A stretch of 20,667 nucleotides of DNA from Bifiguratus adelaidae (taxonomy: Eukaryota > Mucoromycota > Endogonomycetes > Endogonales): NCBI GenBank assembly GCA_002261195.1, contig MVBO01000201.1:1-20667 (forward strand), in the 5' to 3' direction. Below are positions 8,630-18,103 of this stretch, piece by piece (position 1 is the first letter of the stretch; every line of letters begins with the position of its first letter). The notes beneath the pieces were generated by a model. The model was not told where the DNA came from and ran no database searches. It saw only the letters and a program-made list of their open reading frames with translations. The translations under genes and the position numbers were made by a program.

Positions 8630-10701
8630 TCAATAACAGCATTTGACTGCCATATCTAGGTCAATCAGAAAGCCTTCGTTGGCACTTGAATCATCGCTGA
8701 GAAGGATGTTTCTCTCTGATACATCTCGGTGCAAAATGCCGGCGCGGTACAGAGACCGGTGACCTGCAGATATCCTGTCAATCTTACTCAACTCACAGCA
8801 AACCCACCTTTAATGGCGCCAAGAAGGCCTCGCGCCAAATCCTCTAATGACACAAATTCGTTTAGGGGTCTCTTACGAGGGAGGAGCAAGCGCATTTGCT
8901 TTCGATTCTCGATGCCATATTCTCGATTCAGCAATGCGACTGCGTCGTGATTATATTGCCGTATAGAGCCCAACGTGGTTTCTCCGCAATCGTAGAAACT
9001 ACAATAACGTCAAACATTTAGTCTAGTGCATGCATTCATCTATTCCTCAAACTTACTTCTCTGACAGCTACACATGAGTCACATTGTGAAATCTTGCTAA
9101 CTTTTGAACAATGGCCTCGTCCAGGGCTCTTGCCGTGTCTGCCCCCCTGTCCTTCAAGATGAGCTTTGGAGAATCCTCTGTCGAGCTGTCGTGGACGGCG
9201 TACACTCGCGTGCCGCGACCACGGATTGACACACCGTTGTAAATCACATCGTCGACTTTGCATGTGATATGATTCCACTTGATCACATCCACACGTTGAC
9301 CAACATATACAAGTTGAGGCCGAGGACTTTCCCCCTCCTTCTCTCCTTGAGCCTGCACAGGCATTTCGGTTTCTGTACAAGGCCGTGTAATGATAGTTGG
9401 ATCATCTCCTAAATCGTTGAAGGATGCTTTTGAGAGCCAATAAACCACTCGTATAAAATCAATGGCACCCTGATCATGCTGGATATCAAAAGAGGTTTCT
9501 TCGACACCACTTTGATCACCTCGAACAAGATCGAAAGTCGAACCGGCAAAGTAGAAACCAATTGCGAAGCGTTTCCATGGTTGAGACCGCTTCAGGCCAC
9601 GCAAATACTAAAGTAGTTGACTGAAGGCTGAGTTGACATCGGATGTCTTGCATTCGCCGACTGCCATTACGTTCTGGTAATTGACGTACATCTCTGAGGT
9701 TGTTCGCCGGAGAGGCAGCAATTTCTACTTGACCATGCGTGAGCCGGAAGTAAAACAAGGTCGAGGCACGATCCATCTCAAGCGGCAAAGGGATATCCTT
9801 TGGCGGGAGGGCAAATTCACGTTGAGTTCTTTCAGCACACTGCCACGCAGCGCCTTTAGAACACACATCCATAGCTTCCTCAGAGCATACCCCCGCAGTT
9901 TCTTCAGAACACACCGCCGCTGCTATTCCCGCCAGAAACGAAGCATAGTCTGGATAGTCTGTTTCCAAACGCATTTTCGTTCCAGATGGAAAAAACTTCA
10001 GCTCCGAAAATCCGGCCCATGTCCAGATGCGATCAGCGTTCGTAGTCGCAGCCTTGCTGACTTTTCCTTTGTTGACCAGTTGTTTGAAGATGGCCTTGGC
10101 ACGCGCCGCTGTTATGGTGGCCCCCGTTAATCCCTCTATGAAGTTGATGTCTTGCACTAAGAAGCCTTGTAGCTCATCAGTCAAGTCTCTGATTATTACA
10201 TCACGCTTGTTGGGGACTGCAAAGACGATCTTGTTCGATGCACTGCGTCTGTGAGGTGCGGAATGAACAGAGCTTAATTTCGTGTAATCTTCGTCAGGCA
10301 AGGGAGCAAGCCTCATATTTCTTACGGTGAACCCTTTGGATCCGAGACTCTTCGCCGCGGTGGAAGATATGTCGGCATCTATGAGTGCAACCATCGTTGC
10401 CTCGAGGTGGTTTATATGAGATAACTGTGGAGTATAAAATTGAGACACGCATTTTCTCTCATCCAAAATAGGCGTCAAGAATATACCCATCAAGAACCAT
10501 TGTTGTGTATTATACAAACATTGTAGGTGATGTATTTTCCAAACTCACAGCATTATATGCTCTCAGCTGCTCTACTAAGCTCTTGTTGACAATGTCACGG
10601 TCGCTGTTGCCCCTTGAGACGCGCGCGCACTGTCTGATCGCACGGTGCTGTATAGAGGAACAACAAGTATACCTGCTCTCATTGGCACCGTCATCGGGCA
10701 C
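8630..10701 (-). pseudogene. Fungal-type (FunK1) protein kinase, degraded and C-terminally truncated
   Basis: The reconstructed minus-strand product carries FunK1 signatures in order: NVMAVGECKTSDVNSAFSQL, then YLRGLKRSQPWKRFAIGFYF, a Gly-rich RGRGTRVYAV loop, LILKD (the lysine of VAIK), then HRSLYRAGILHRDVSERNIL (catalytic loop) and FLIDLD (metal-binding Asp). Introns fit at 9056-8999 (58 nt) and 8807-8764 (44 nt). Lesions: a TAG at 9608-9610 sits inside the domain (SQLL*YLRG), consistent with a Gln codon lost; a frame change occurs near 9690-9730; a second TAG lies at 9068-9070 just before a donor site; and the frame stops at 8630 right after LIDLDMAVKCCY, so the activation segment and C-lobe are missing. 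The 5' part is uncertain: ATG 10394 (MVALIDADISST), or an extra exon from ATG 10701 joined by an intron of about 120 nt. The N-terminal part has three short VCSEE-like repeats. An 82-nt GTACGT...TTTAG intron would remove the first stop, but it would also delete the most FunK1-like stretch. FunK1 kinases are a fungal-specific family often expanded in multicellular fungi. Confidence 0.65.
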
Positions 10702-11007
10702 AAGAGCAAGTGAATGGAGAAGGACAGCAAGCTAAATGAAAAACGCGCTATTTAGGGATGATGTCGCGCGTCTTGTAGTGCGGAACAGAAAGTACCGGAA
10801 GTATGTTGTCAGGTTCATAAGACGCGTCGCGTTTACGCCTTCGAGGGTCGCCTCTAAGCACGTTACAGAATACGTGCGAATAATTTGGATTTATGGCCTA
10901 TGGAAACTTACATGGCAAACCATTCTAAGTTCCGTCAATCATCAGCTGAAGAGGAAATTTTTACAACGCTGTAGGCATAGTCGTTCCTCCAAATGTCAGC
11001 GAAAATC
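10702..11007. other. Gene-free stretch
   Basis: About 300 nt lie between the FunK1 relic and the third copy of the unknown family. A plus-strand frame at 10736-11011 has no recognisable features. Nothing convincing is seen here. Confidence 0.4.
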
Positions 11008-11230
11008 TTAGATAACTTGAATGACACCATTGATCACACATACAGGAGAGAATACGCCCATTAAAAACTCCAGAATTTGATTCTCGTACATGTGAATCCA
11101 GATTTCTGCTGATACGAGGTCGTAGTCCGGTTGTATAGTCGATGAGAAAATAAAGTCGTCTCCCAACCATAACCAAAACTCAATGAACGCCGGATAAGCG
11201 ACCCCGTACAGCTACAAGACCCTATATATG
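11008..11230 (-). pseudogene. C-terminal relic (third copy) of the unknown 621-aa family
   Basis: On the minus strand, VGRRLYFLIDYTTGLRPRISR matches VARRLFYLIDYTTGVNRRLVR of the intact gene (residues 568-588). After a frame change, NQILEFLMGVFS...INGVIQVI and a stop at 11008 match the hydrophobic C-terminus (TRELLASISF...TGVIQVIQ). An in-frame TGA sits just upstream of the match, and only about the last 70 codons are left. In DNA it looks closer to the pseudogene at 13.3 kb than to the intact gene (GAATACGC...AAA-CTCCAG...TTGATT). It ends about 10 bp before the stop of the nucleoside transporter gene. Confidence 0.75.
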
Positions 11231-11239
11231 GGTATTGAT

Positions 11240-13070
11240 TTATACAAAACTTCTGACCGTAAAACTTAAGAAGCCACCCATCGCCAGTCCTGTCACTAAG
11301 GCAAAGCTCATGACACTGCCTCGGATTTCGCGTTCCTTGGTTGATACAGTCGCATTGGGCGTTTGCAGGTATCGCGGTGCAGCCATCATACAAAGAGTAA
11401 GAATGTAGCCATTGGCGATCGCAAATGTGAGCAGAATGAGGGCATAGCTAAAGTCGGATGCCACAAATGTCGGAAAGCGCTTTTGAACGGCCCCGTCGCC
11501 AATGACAATGTTGCAACCCAGAAAGAGAGGGAAATAGATGAGACGAAGAGTGGAAAGAGCAAGAAGCGGCCGCCAATTATGAACGAGCAGAAAAGGAACT
11601 GTGCAAAGAAGCCGTCCGATCCAGTCGCCGATATTCCATCCCAGAAAATGAAGCCCGACAAAGATATCGTCTTGTAGGTAGCGCGGTAAAGCTGTGGCAT
11701 TGAGACCATCGTCGCTTGGCGGATGTGCCACCACAGATTTGATGAGACTAGTAATGGATGGGAAAAGCGCAAGCGTGGTGATGGTACAAATAGCCGTGGC
11801 GATCATGTACCACTTGATGTGGGCCATCACGCTCCAGACGGATACACCAGACTTGGGCTCAATGGCCTCATCTTCCTCCAAGTCGAGCTCTGATTCATCA
11901 TCGCCTTCGACTGCTGTATTGACATCGGTTTCCTCCTCAAAGGAAGGTCGCGATCGGACTTTGGCCAGCGTATTACCCTTACCGCTGGTGTAGAATAAAT
12001 AGATTGGTCGCTTGATGAGGTGTAAGTAGGCGAGCACGGAGACAATGCTGACCACCAATGCGCAAAGAAAGTAAATGAGGGCTGACTTTTCGATTTCGGC
12101 AGGGCTAGGTTTTGAAGGTGCGTCCAGACCGGTGCTTGAGGTAGAGGTGATGAGGGTGGAAATGATGGACGCGAGGGCTACGGCTGTTCCTGCAAGACCT
12201 TGTCCACTGGCAAACGTGTCAGCTATCAACCTTGCCAATCCCAATCCACCTACCTCATGACACCTTGCATGTAGCGACCTGGAAACAAACTTGCTGTAGA
12301 CATTATGCCTACTTGAAAGAATGACGTCGTCAAGCCTGTGAATGCCACCAAAATCAGAATCAGCCAAAAGTACTCCGTTGGATTGACGGCAAGTACATCT
12401 GTACTGGGTACGTAGGCTGCAGTAGGATCTATGTCCGGAAGAATTGTGGTTGTAGTAGATTTTGTAGGAAGGCTTGGTGAAATGTCGGACGAGCTGCTGG
12501 CGGTCAGGGGAATAAAAATGACGACAATGAGAAAGATGAGGATGTTGAGTATCATGGACACAATCACGCGCATCCTGGTATTCGCCTACATGACAGTCAG
12601 CGCATGATGATAAAGTTGCTTCACACTCACATATCTCTGGCGCCAGAGAGCTATGCTCAGCGCTATGACATTGCAGCCCGTATGAGCGACGCTAAAGTAG
12701 TTTTGAAAGGTATATTGATAAGCGCTCCCTTGGAACTTTAACAGAAAGAACTCGGACGCGGTAATGAAGACTGCACGACTGGTCAATATACAGTGCAACA
12801 GTGTCTGCAGGATACAAAGCACCACTTACCATTCCATGGAATGAGCATAGCAGCTCCCAGCAAGAGAAAGACCCAGTAAGCAACGTCATGTGGGTCATGA
12901 GGTGGATGCACTTCTGCCCCGAGAACATCGTCTCGGTCCTCATCATCACTAGCAGCACCACTCAGTAGAGGATCTTGAACTGTATCAGCCTCTGGAGTAG
13001 TGGCTCCACCTTGCAATAAGTGCGATATCCGCCGCAGTAGCCCTTCCTTGAGCTCAGACAGCACTGTCAT
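11240..13070 (-). CDS. Equilibrative nucleoside transporter (ENT/SLC29, Fun26-like)
   Basis: Four exons, 13070-12830, 12770-12631, 12585-12254 and 12206-11240, total 1680 nt (559 aa). Introns are 59, 45, 47 nt; the second has a CTGAC branch site. ENT hallmarks are in order: AMLIPWNVFITASEFF (TM1), FPGRYMQGVMSGQGLAG (TM4-5), a large acidic cytoplasmic loop rich in Glu/Asp (about residues 315-365), GWNIGDWIGR (TM8) and LRLIYFPLFLGCN (TM9), with a terminal membrane segment (SVMSFALVTGLAMGGFL). The Asp- and Glu-rich N-terminus lacks a signal peptide, as is usual. Family role: facilitated nucleoside and nucleobase movement; the single fungal ENT of yeasts (Fun26) sits in the vacuolar membrane and exports nucleosides from nucleic-acid breakdown. 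Location here is inferred from that. It looks intact and is flanked on both sides by copies of the unknown family. Confidence 0.92.
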
Positions 13071-13332
13071 GACTGTATTAGCAATCAGCTTAAAAGGGTC
13101 GAAATCTGTCGTTGAGCAAGCGATTTGAGCGCAGGAGTATTAAATGTTGCTCATGAGGCTTAAAGACAAAGGGAGAGGGCAGAAATGGTGATAGCCTGAG
13201 ATGCAATGAAATGAAGATTAATACGCGCCTCTTGAGCGACCAAGACCTATGATTGTAACAGTTTGGATATTCATATTTCTACTTTACTATGACTGAGACA
13301 TAAGGTATAACATTGTAAGAAGATAAACTAAT
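13071..13332. other. AT-rich spacer upstream of the transporter
   Basis: This 262-nt AT-rich stretch lies between the transporter start and the 3' end of the pseudogene, both on the minus strand. It probably contains the transporter promoter. No gene is seen. Confidence 0.45.
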
Positions 13333-14771
13333 TCAAGAACTAAAGGCTTGAATAACGTGAATGACGCCAGTAATGGCAAAAACCAACGCGAATACGCTCA
13401 CCAAAAGCTCCAGCAGTTGATTTCAATAGATTCTTTTGGCGTTGTTCTTAGAGGCGGTTCCAATTGCCGTCAGTGTGGTCACTTAGGAAGTATAAACGTC
13501 TTGCAACGGATAGTGAGACCGTTTGTCTCAAGTACTCCTTTAGATTTGACAATTCCGCGAAGCTCACATCTCTCCATACTGCCAGTTCGTGCAATATCTT
13601 CATGTCTTCGACGCTTTGTGTCATCCAACTCAGTGCAACGAGTTCGTCACTGTAATCGCCGAGAGTGCCATGGATGGAAAGCGAAAATATGGCTTTCAGT
13701 TGATCCTTGGTAATGTTTGCAAATGTGAGAAGCTTTTTAGCCTCAAACGTTTGGTCGTACGGACGTCTGTTGGCGACCTGGTGTTTGACGATCACATCAA
13801 AGAGGTTGCTTGAGTCAAAGCTTCGATGAAATTTACGCCTTTGTTTGCTGGAGCATTACGCTTCGACATCTGCTACATCATCAAGGGATTTTGGATGACC
13901 TTCGAAAGCTTCCGCAGCCAAAAGCGAAATAACTTCTGTTGGAAGGTCAGGGAGTGCTGAGCGGTGTTTGCGCGCAAACTTTGTAAATCTTTGAGCGTCC
14001 TTTCGTTCTTTGACGCGATCCAAACTCTCTAACTTGTCTTTGTGTTCGAACGGATACTGATCAGTCTTTATGATCTTGCCGTCATACACACGTGAGTGGA
14101 AAAGGTGAAGTCTTACTTCTTTAGTTTGGTAAAGGAAGGTAGAAGGCGACCAAGGTTCACCGTGAATGGCGCTGAGACAAGAAAGCCAGTCGTATGAATT
14201 GTGGCCTCGCTCAGCGTATTCGTATAGAGGATCGTGTTCAATATGGGAATATTAAAGAATTCTCTTGCGAACTCATGGGCAGCGTTAAAACCGGTCAGTA
14301 CTTGATGGAAATAATTTGCAATTAGCATTTGATCGGCGAAAGTATAGTCTTCTGGTAGCTTTTTACTACGTTTAAATACGGATGTCAAGTGATTTCCGAT
14401 CCGAAAAGCATGTTTGGCACCCTGAAATTCATATGGCATATCGTGCAAGCACTACTACAATTCCGCGAGCAGGAACCTACGTAGATCTTTTACCGGGCGG
14501 GAAAACTGAGTGATGATCGCTTGCTCTAGCTCGGCGTCCTTGACGCAAATTTCGTTTTTCTGCGCCGGGGGTATGGTGGAGAATATCGATTGGCAGCCTT
14601 CTTGACCTCCAAGCATATCCCAGTCCCAACTGCTGTCATTTCTGACTTCAGACTGTTTTTCAACTAATGTACCGTAAAGTGCAGCTTCAACGCGCGTGTA
14701 TGCCTATTATCGCGTTTTGCCATAATAGGAAACGGTGTCTTGGTATATGCGCGTTGCACGTTTTTGTAGAG
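13333..14771 (-). pseudogene. Pseudogene copy of the unknown 621-aa family
   Basis: Segments in three frames align collinearly with residues about 161-621 of the intact neighbour. Examples: SSWDWDMLGG vs ERWNWDLLGD; YTFADQMLIANYFHQVLTGF vs YAFADHMLAARYFHQVLNGF; EFFNIPILNT vs EFLDIPILNT; YDGKIIKTDQ vs YDGKIIKTNQ; VSLSVARRLYFLSDHT vs VSISVARRLFYLIDYT; a C-terminal TGVIHVIQAF before a TGA at 13333. Lesions seen: two consecutive TAG stops at 14452-14457 (where the intact protein has ELEQACREMPY); a TAA at 14113-14115 replacing the Tyr of LKSYGFTF, followed by a 2-nt insertion at THV/YDGK; a frame change near 14700; and a TAA near 13448. The N-terminal about 155 codons are missing: sequence jumps from LYKNV (14771) to DNA matching the upstream flank of the intact gene. 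Confidence 0.9.
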
Positions 14772-15380
14772 CATGGATGGCGCGGCGGTTTCACCAAAGC
14801 TTACTGTCATATCATTGCTACGTTGACCGATAACATAAATTATAGACTATCTCCCAGGGAGCGGGAACACTTATAAACGTAGATTACTTCTGAATATGCG
14901 AGCAACACCAGCTTGAAATATTCCTTGCTATGGCCAGTGAGAAGGAGATTGCCCGGTAAAGAAGGCACAACTGTAATACAAGTCGAACCTACATGGCACA
15001 GATTGAGAGATGGAACGATCACTGAAACGTCGTGTTCAGGGTACACAAGGGGAGGACGTGACCGGTCGTTCACCGGCAACAAGGCGGCGGAGCAAACCTG
15101 TTTCGTGGTCAGATATATTTCTTACCACACCGGTGCGACATTAACTCGTGCTATCCACACGTCGTCATACATGAAAGTATATTAGGTTGCGATGGAAACG
15201 TGTCATCACGGCCTCTGCAGTGCAGCCGTGGCAGATCAATTTCGGACCGAATCATAACTGTAAAGTTCAGAACTACTTGGTTTCCTTCACCCGAATCTCC
15301 CCACGCCGTGCAAAGACTCTCTGCCAAATTGTCTGTAGGCTGCAGACACTTGGAAGGAAACAATATGTTGTGACTCGCCA
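13333..15380. repeat. Left copy of a direct tandem duplication
   Basis: This block aligns with 15451-18065 in the same orientation. Beyond the gene bodies, the upstream flanks match in order: ACATGGCACAG (about 14992 and 17647), TACACAAG-GGG (about 15040 and 17695), TTTCGGACCGA (about 15239 and 17896) and GTTGTGACTCGCC (about 15365 and 18052). Spacing through the flank is similar in both copies. The left copy has lost about 600 bp around the N-terminal coding part. Boundaries are approximate. Confidence 0.7.
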
Positions 15381-15450
15381 AGATTATACAACTACAATTT
15401 ACAGTTTATCGCTAAAATAACAATTATACAGTATGTTACATAGGTTACAG
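14772..15450. other. Diverged duplicate of an upstream region; spacer
   Basis: No gene is seen in these 680 nt. The sequence is the counterpart of 17400-18065, the region between the intact family member and the thioesterase gene. Short frames on both strands are interrupted and have no domain. 15381-15450 is AT-rich and leads into the 3' end of the intact copy. Confidence 0.5.
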
Positions 15451-17316
15451 TTAATTGAGTCCAAAGCCTTGAATGACTTGAATCACACCCGTGAATGCAA
15501 GCATGAATGAAATGCTCGCAAGCAATTCCCTTGTAGTGATGCTGCCAAGGTATCTGACCAAACGACGATTGACGCCGGTCGTGTAATCAATAAGATAAAA
15601 TAGTCGTCGTGCGACGGATATCGATACGCTCATCCTTAGATAGTCTTTGAGGTCGGTCAACTCTACGTAGCTCAGGTCAGTCAAGACGCCGAGCTTATGC
15701 AAAATCATCATATCGTTGGCGCCTTGAACCATATTCACCAAGGCAATGATTTCGTCGGTGGTATCGCCCAGGGTTCCATTCACTGAGATCGCAACGATCG
15801 CTTTGAGTTGACTTTTGGTAATGGTCGCGAACGTGATAAACCTCGTAGACTCGTAAACTTGGTCATTGGGTCGAGAATTGCCAACGACGTGGATGATTTC
15901 TTCGATATTGCACACTTGCTTTGGCGGGAGATCAGAGAGTGGGTCCATGGTAATGGAAACGTGGTCGGCATCTCCATGGAGTTCCGATGGGGAGCATACG
16001 CAGCTATTGTTCGCATCACCCGTCGGGAGGATGCGGAGATGTTGCCGAACATATCTCGCAAACCTGTGAAAGTCTGCACGTGTTGCAGGGGGCCACCTTT
16101 CCTTCGTCCTCTCGTGGACATCCAGGGCAAACTGATTTGTCTTGATGATTTTCCCGTCATACTCGTGTGTAGAGAAGGTGAAACCATAGCTTTTGAGTCC
16201 GGATAAAGAGGGCAATGCACGATGGATTATTACTTCGAATGGCGCCGTGACATGGAAGTCGGTGGTACGGGCGGTGACGTCTTTAACTGTGTTTGCGAAA
16301 ACCGCAGTATTCAGGATGGGTATATCCAAGAATTCGCTCGCAAATATATGAGCAGCATTGAATCCATTGAGGACTTGATGAAAGTATCTTGCGGCCAGCA
16401 TGTGATCGGCGAAGGCATATTGCTCGGATTGGCGATCGCGTGCCATGACGTCTATGAGATGACAGGCGATATAGAATGCATGTTGGGACGCGCCCTGAAC
16501 CTGGTATGGCATCTCCCTACAAGCTTGCTCCAGTTCTCCCAATAAAAAGGTACGATATGCCTTGGGCGCCCGAGAAATTTGCATAACCACATTTGCAGCC
16601 AGTGTGTGGTATTCGTCGCGAATGACTTGTTGGTCTTCAGGATGCATGGCTGAAAGCAGAGCATTGCATGTCTGTTCATCTCCGAGCAAGTCCCAATTCC
16701 ATCTCTCCCGACTTTTCTTCTCCGATGCAAGTTCTACAAAAGACCCATACAAGGCAGCTTTGATCACAGTGTGACGCAGTCCCTTTGGGTCCTCCGATGC
16801 GATATAACGGACAACTTCCGTCACCTTGTCGTAAAGGTCTTTGGACCTTGTGTTTTGTACAATCTTGACGCTATTGAGCCCTTTGAGGCCTTTTACGAGC
16901 GAGTCGTTATTCACAACTTCATTCTTGGGAGGTACTCCGGACTTGAGCACAAAAGTAAACTTCATATCAGACAGAGTCTGGGCGTAAAGCAAAGGGCTGG
17001 ATGTAGTGAGGAGTGTCAATTGGGCAGCATCCCCTAAACCTTGCAGGACCTCAACTGGCGCTCCTTCAGTCAAGGTTTCGAATTTCGCCCTTGTTATCAA
17101 ATACTTCTCAAGCAGCGCAAAATCCGTTGCCTTCAAAACGGCTCGCATCTCCCGCTCTGAGGGGCGCGTCGTCATAGACTTTGCATCCCAGCTAGGATAC
17201 AGGATCTTGAATTTGTCGCGTAGCTCTGGGCTATTGAGGATAGGATCGGTCGCAGGATCAAATCGTTCGCCTTTTCCATCTGGCAAGTAAAAGAACCTGT
17301 TCATGTTGCCGGACAT
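15451..17316 (-). CDS. Unknown 621-aa protein with C-terminal hydrophobic tail, intronless
   Basis: I do not recognise this family. The 621-codon frame is uninterrupted, which stands out because nearly all neighbouring genes have introns every few hundred bases. Visible features: a charged N-terminus (MSGNMNRFFYLPDGKGERFD) without signal peptide; a helical, Leu- and Ala-rich middle; the best-kept block at residues about 299-340 (QYAFADHMLAARYFHQVLNG, EFLDIPILNTAVF); a YDGKIIKTNQ motif at about 386-395; a Cys/Ser/His-bearing spacer (about 430-470); and a VARRLFYLIDYTTG block at 568-581 followed by a hydrophobic segment at about 597-618 that could anchor the C-terminus. Two degenerate copies of the same family lie at 13.3-14.8 kb and 11.0-11.2 kb. 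The stop-free length beside decayed paralogues argues that this copy is, or recently was, under selection. Candidates to test are a lineage-specific multigene family or a captured virus- or element-derived gene. Function is not assigned. Confidence 0.75.
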   Translation of the reverse strand: MSGNMNRFFYLPDGKGERFDPATDPILNSPELRDKFKILYPSWDAKSMTTRPSEREMRAVLKATDFALLEKYLITRAKFETLTEGAPVEVLQGLGDAAQLTLLTTSSPLLYAQTLSDMKFTFVLKSGVPPKNEVVNNDSLVKGLKGLNSVKIVQNTRSKDLYDKVTEVVRYIASEDPKGLRHTVIKAALYGSFVELASEKKSRERWNWDLLGDEQTCNALLSAMHPEDQQVIRDEYHTLAANVVMQISRAPKAYRTFLLGELEQACREMPYQVQGASQHAFYIACHLIDVMARDRQSEQYAFADHMLAARYFHQVLNGFNAAHIFASEFLDIPILNTAVFANTVKDVTARTTDFHVTAPFEVIIHRALPSLSGLKSYGFTFSTHEYDGKIIKTNQFALDVHERTKERWPPATRADFHRFARYVRQHLRILPTGDANNSCVCSPSELHGDADHVSITMDPLSDLPPKQVCNIEEIIHVVGNSRPNDQVYESTRFITFATITKSQLKAIVAISVNGTLGDTTDEIIALVNMVQGANDMMILHKLGVLTDLSYVELTDLKDYLRMSVSISVARRLFYLIDYTTGVNRRLVRYLGSITTRELLASISFMLAFTGVIQVIQGFGLN

Positions 17317-18065
17317 ATCAGAGGGACCGGACGCTTTTATACCTGTCGGGTGGCGTATCTTGTCTTGTTTGCCGTAATAGGTAGGAGCGTCGTGGTATTT
17401 GAAAAGGGTTGAGGTTTCCTATTCTCATTTTATGCAAACCTTGCCAAGGACACATTTAGCTTATCGCTAACAGTTTCCCTCAGGTGATGATATGTCGACT
17501 TCGCTCCATATACCATGTGACGTTGACCTAGATTACCTGTATTGGTTACAACCTGCGAATGAGAATATCTTGATATTATAATCCGTCAGCTCAGACCATC
17601 GGAATCGGAAGGCAAAGCAACAGGATGGTGGTACAAGGCCACCCCACATGGCACAGCTTGGGACCGGCTACTAGTGTGAATGGCCGAAGGTTGGCTACAC
17701 AAGAGGGGAGAATGACCAGTCATTTGACAGCGATGAGGCTAAGGAAACATGTTTTTGGGTCCAAATTAGCTTGCAATGGGCGTGCAATATTACTTTGTAC
17801 CATCCACAGCGACTATTTGAGTTCAGGAGATCCGGGGTTTGCGTTTTGGAAATGTGTCGTCATTTTGTTTGCAGTGCAACCAATTCGAATCCACTTTCGG
17901 ACCGAGCCACTAACGTTATGGTCATGAGAATACTATCTCTGCTCCCTACACAACTACCGCCTATTTCCATTGCCATGGATACCATTTCTTCGCGGCCTCA
18001 AAGAGCGCGCGATAATGCAACAGTAAAATCTTAATAAATTAAACCTGCGCAGTTGTGACTCGCCG
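15451..18065. repeat. Right copy of a direct tandem duplication
   Basis: Counterpart of 13333-15380. It holds the intact gene plus about 750 bp of upstream sequence. The last match found (GTTGTGACTCGCC near 18052) is only about 40 bp from the start codon of the thioesterase gene, so the duplicated unit includes most of the shared divergent promoter region. Confidence 0.65.
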
Positions 18066-18103
18066 TTTCTACTTCAACTGACCACTGAGCTGCGCCATTG
18101 ACC
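17317..18103. promoter_or_regulatory. Divergent upstream region, unknown gene / thioesterase
   Basis: This 787-nt spacer lies between two divergent start codons (17316 minus, 18104 plus). Much of it is conserved in the left duplication copy, though diverged. Short open frames here (for example plus 17625-17927) show no domain, and their positions are not kept open in the duplicate, so they are not called genes. Confidence 0.5.

Noticed and set aside
9681-10130. 149-codon plus frame rich in Arg and Ser
   Set aside because: Antisense shadow of the FunK1 N-terminal region, with no independent support.
10702-11007. Possible transposon remnant between the kinase relic and the third family copy
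   Set aside because: No transposase motif, terminal inverted repeat or target-site duplication could be found by eye.
14840-15082. Minus frame just upstream of the pseudogene, considered as its N-terminus
   Set aside because: It does not align with residues 1-160 of the intact protein; the DNA instead matches the upstream flank of the intact copy.
17625-18034. Plus-strand open frames in the promoter between the unknown gene and the thioesterase
   Set aside because: No domain, and the frames are not maintained in the duplicated copy at 14.9-15.4 kb.
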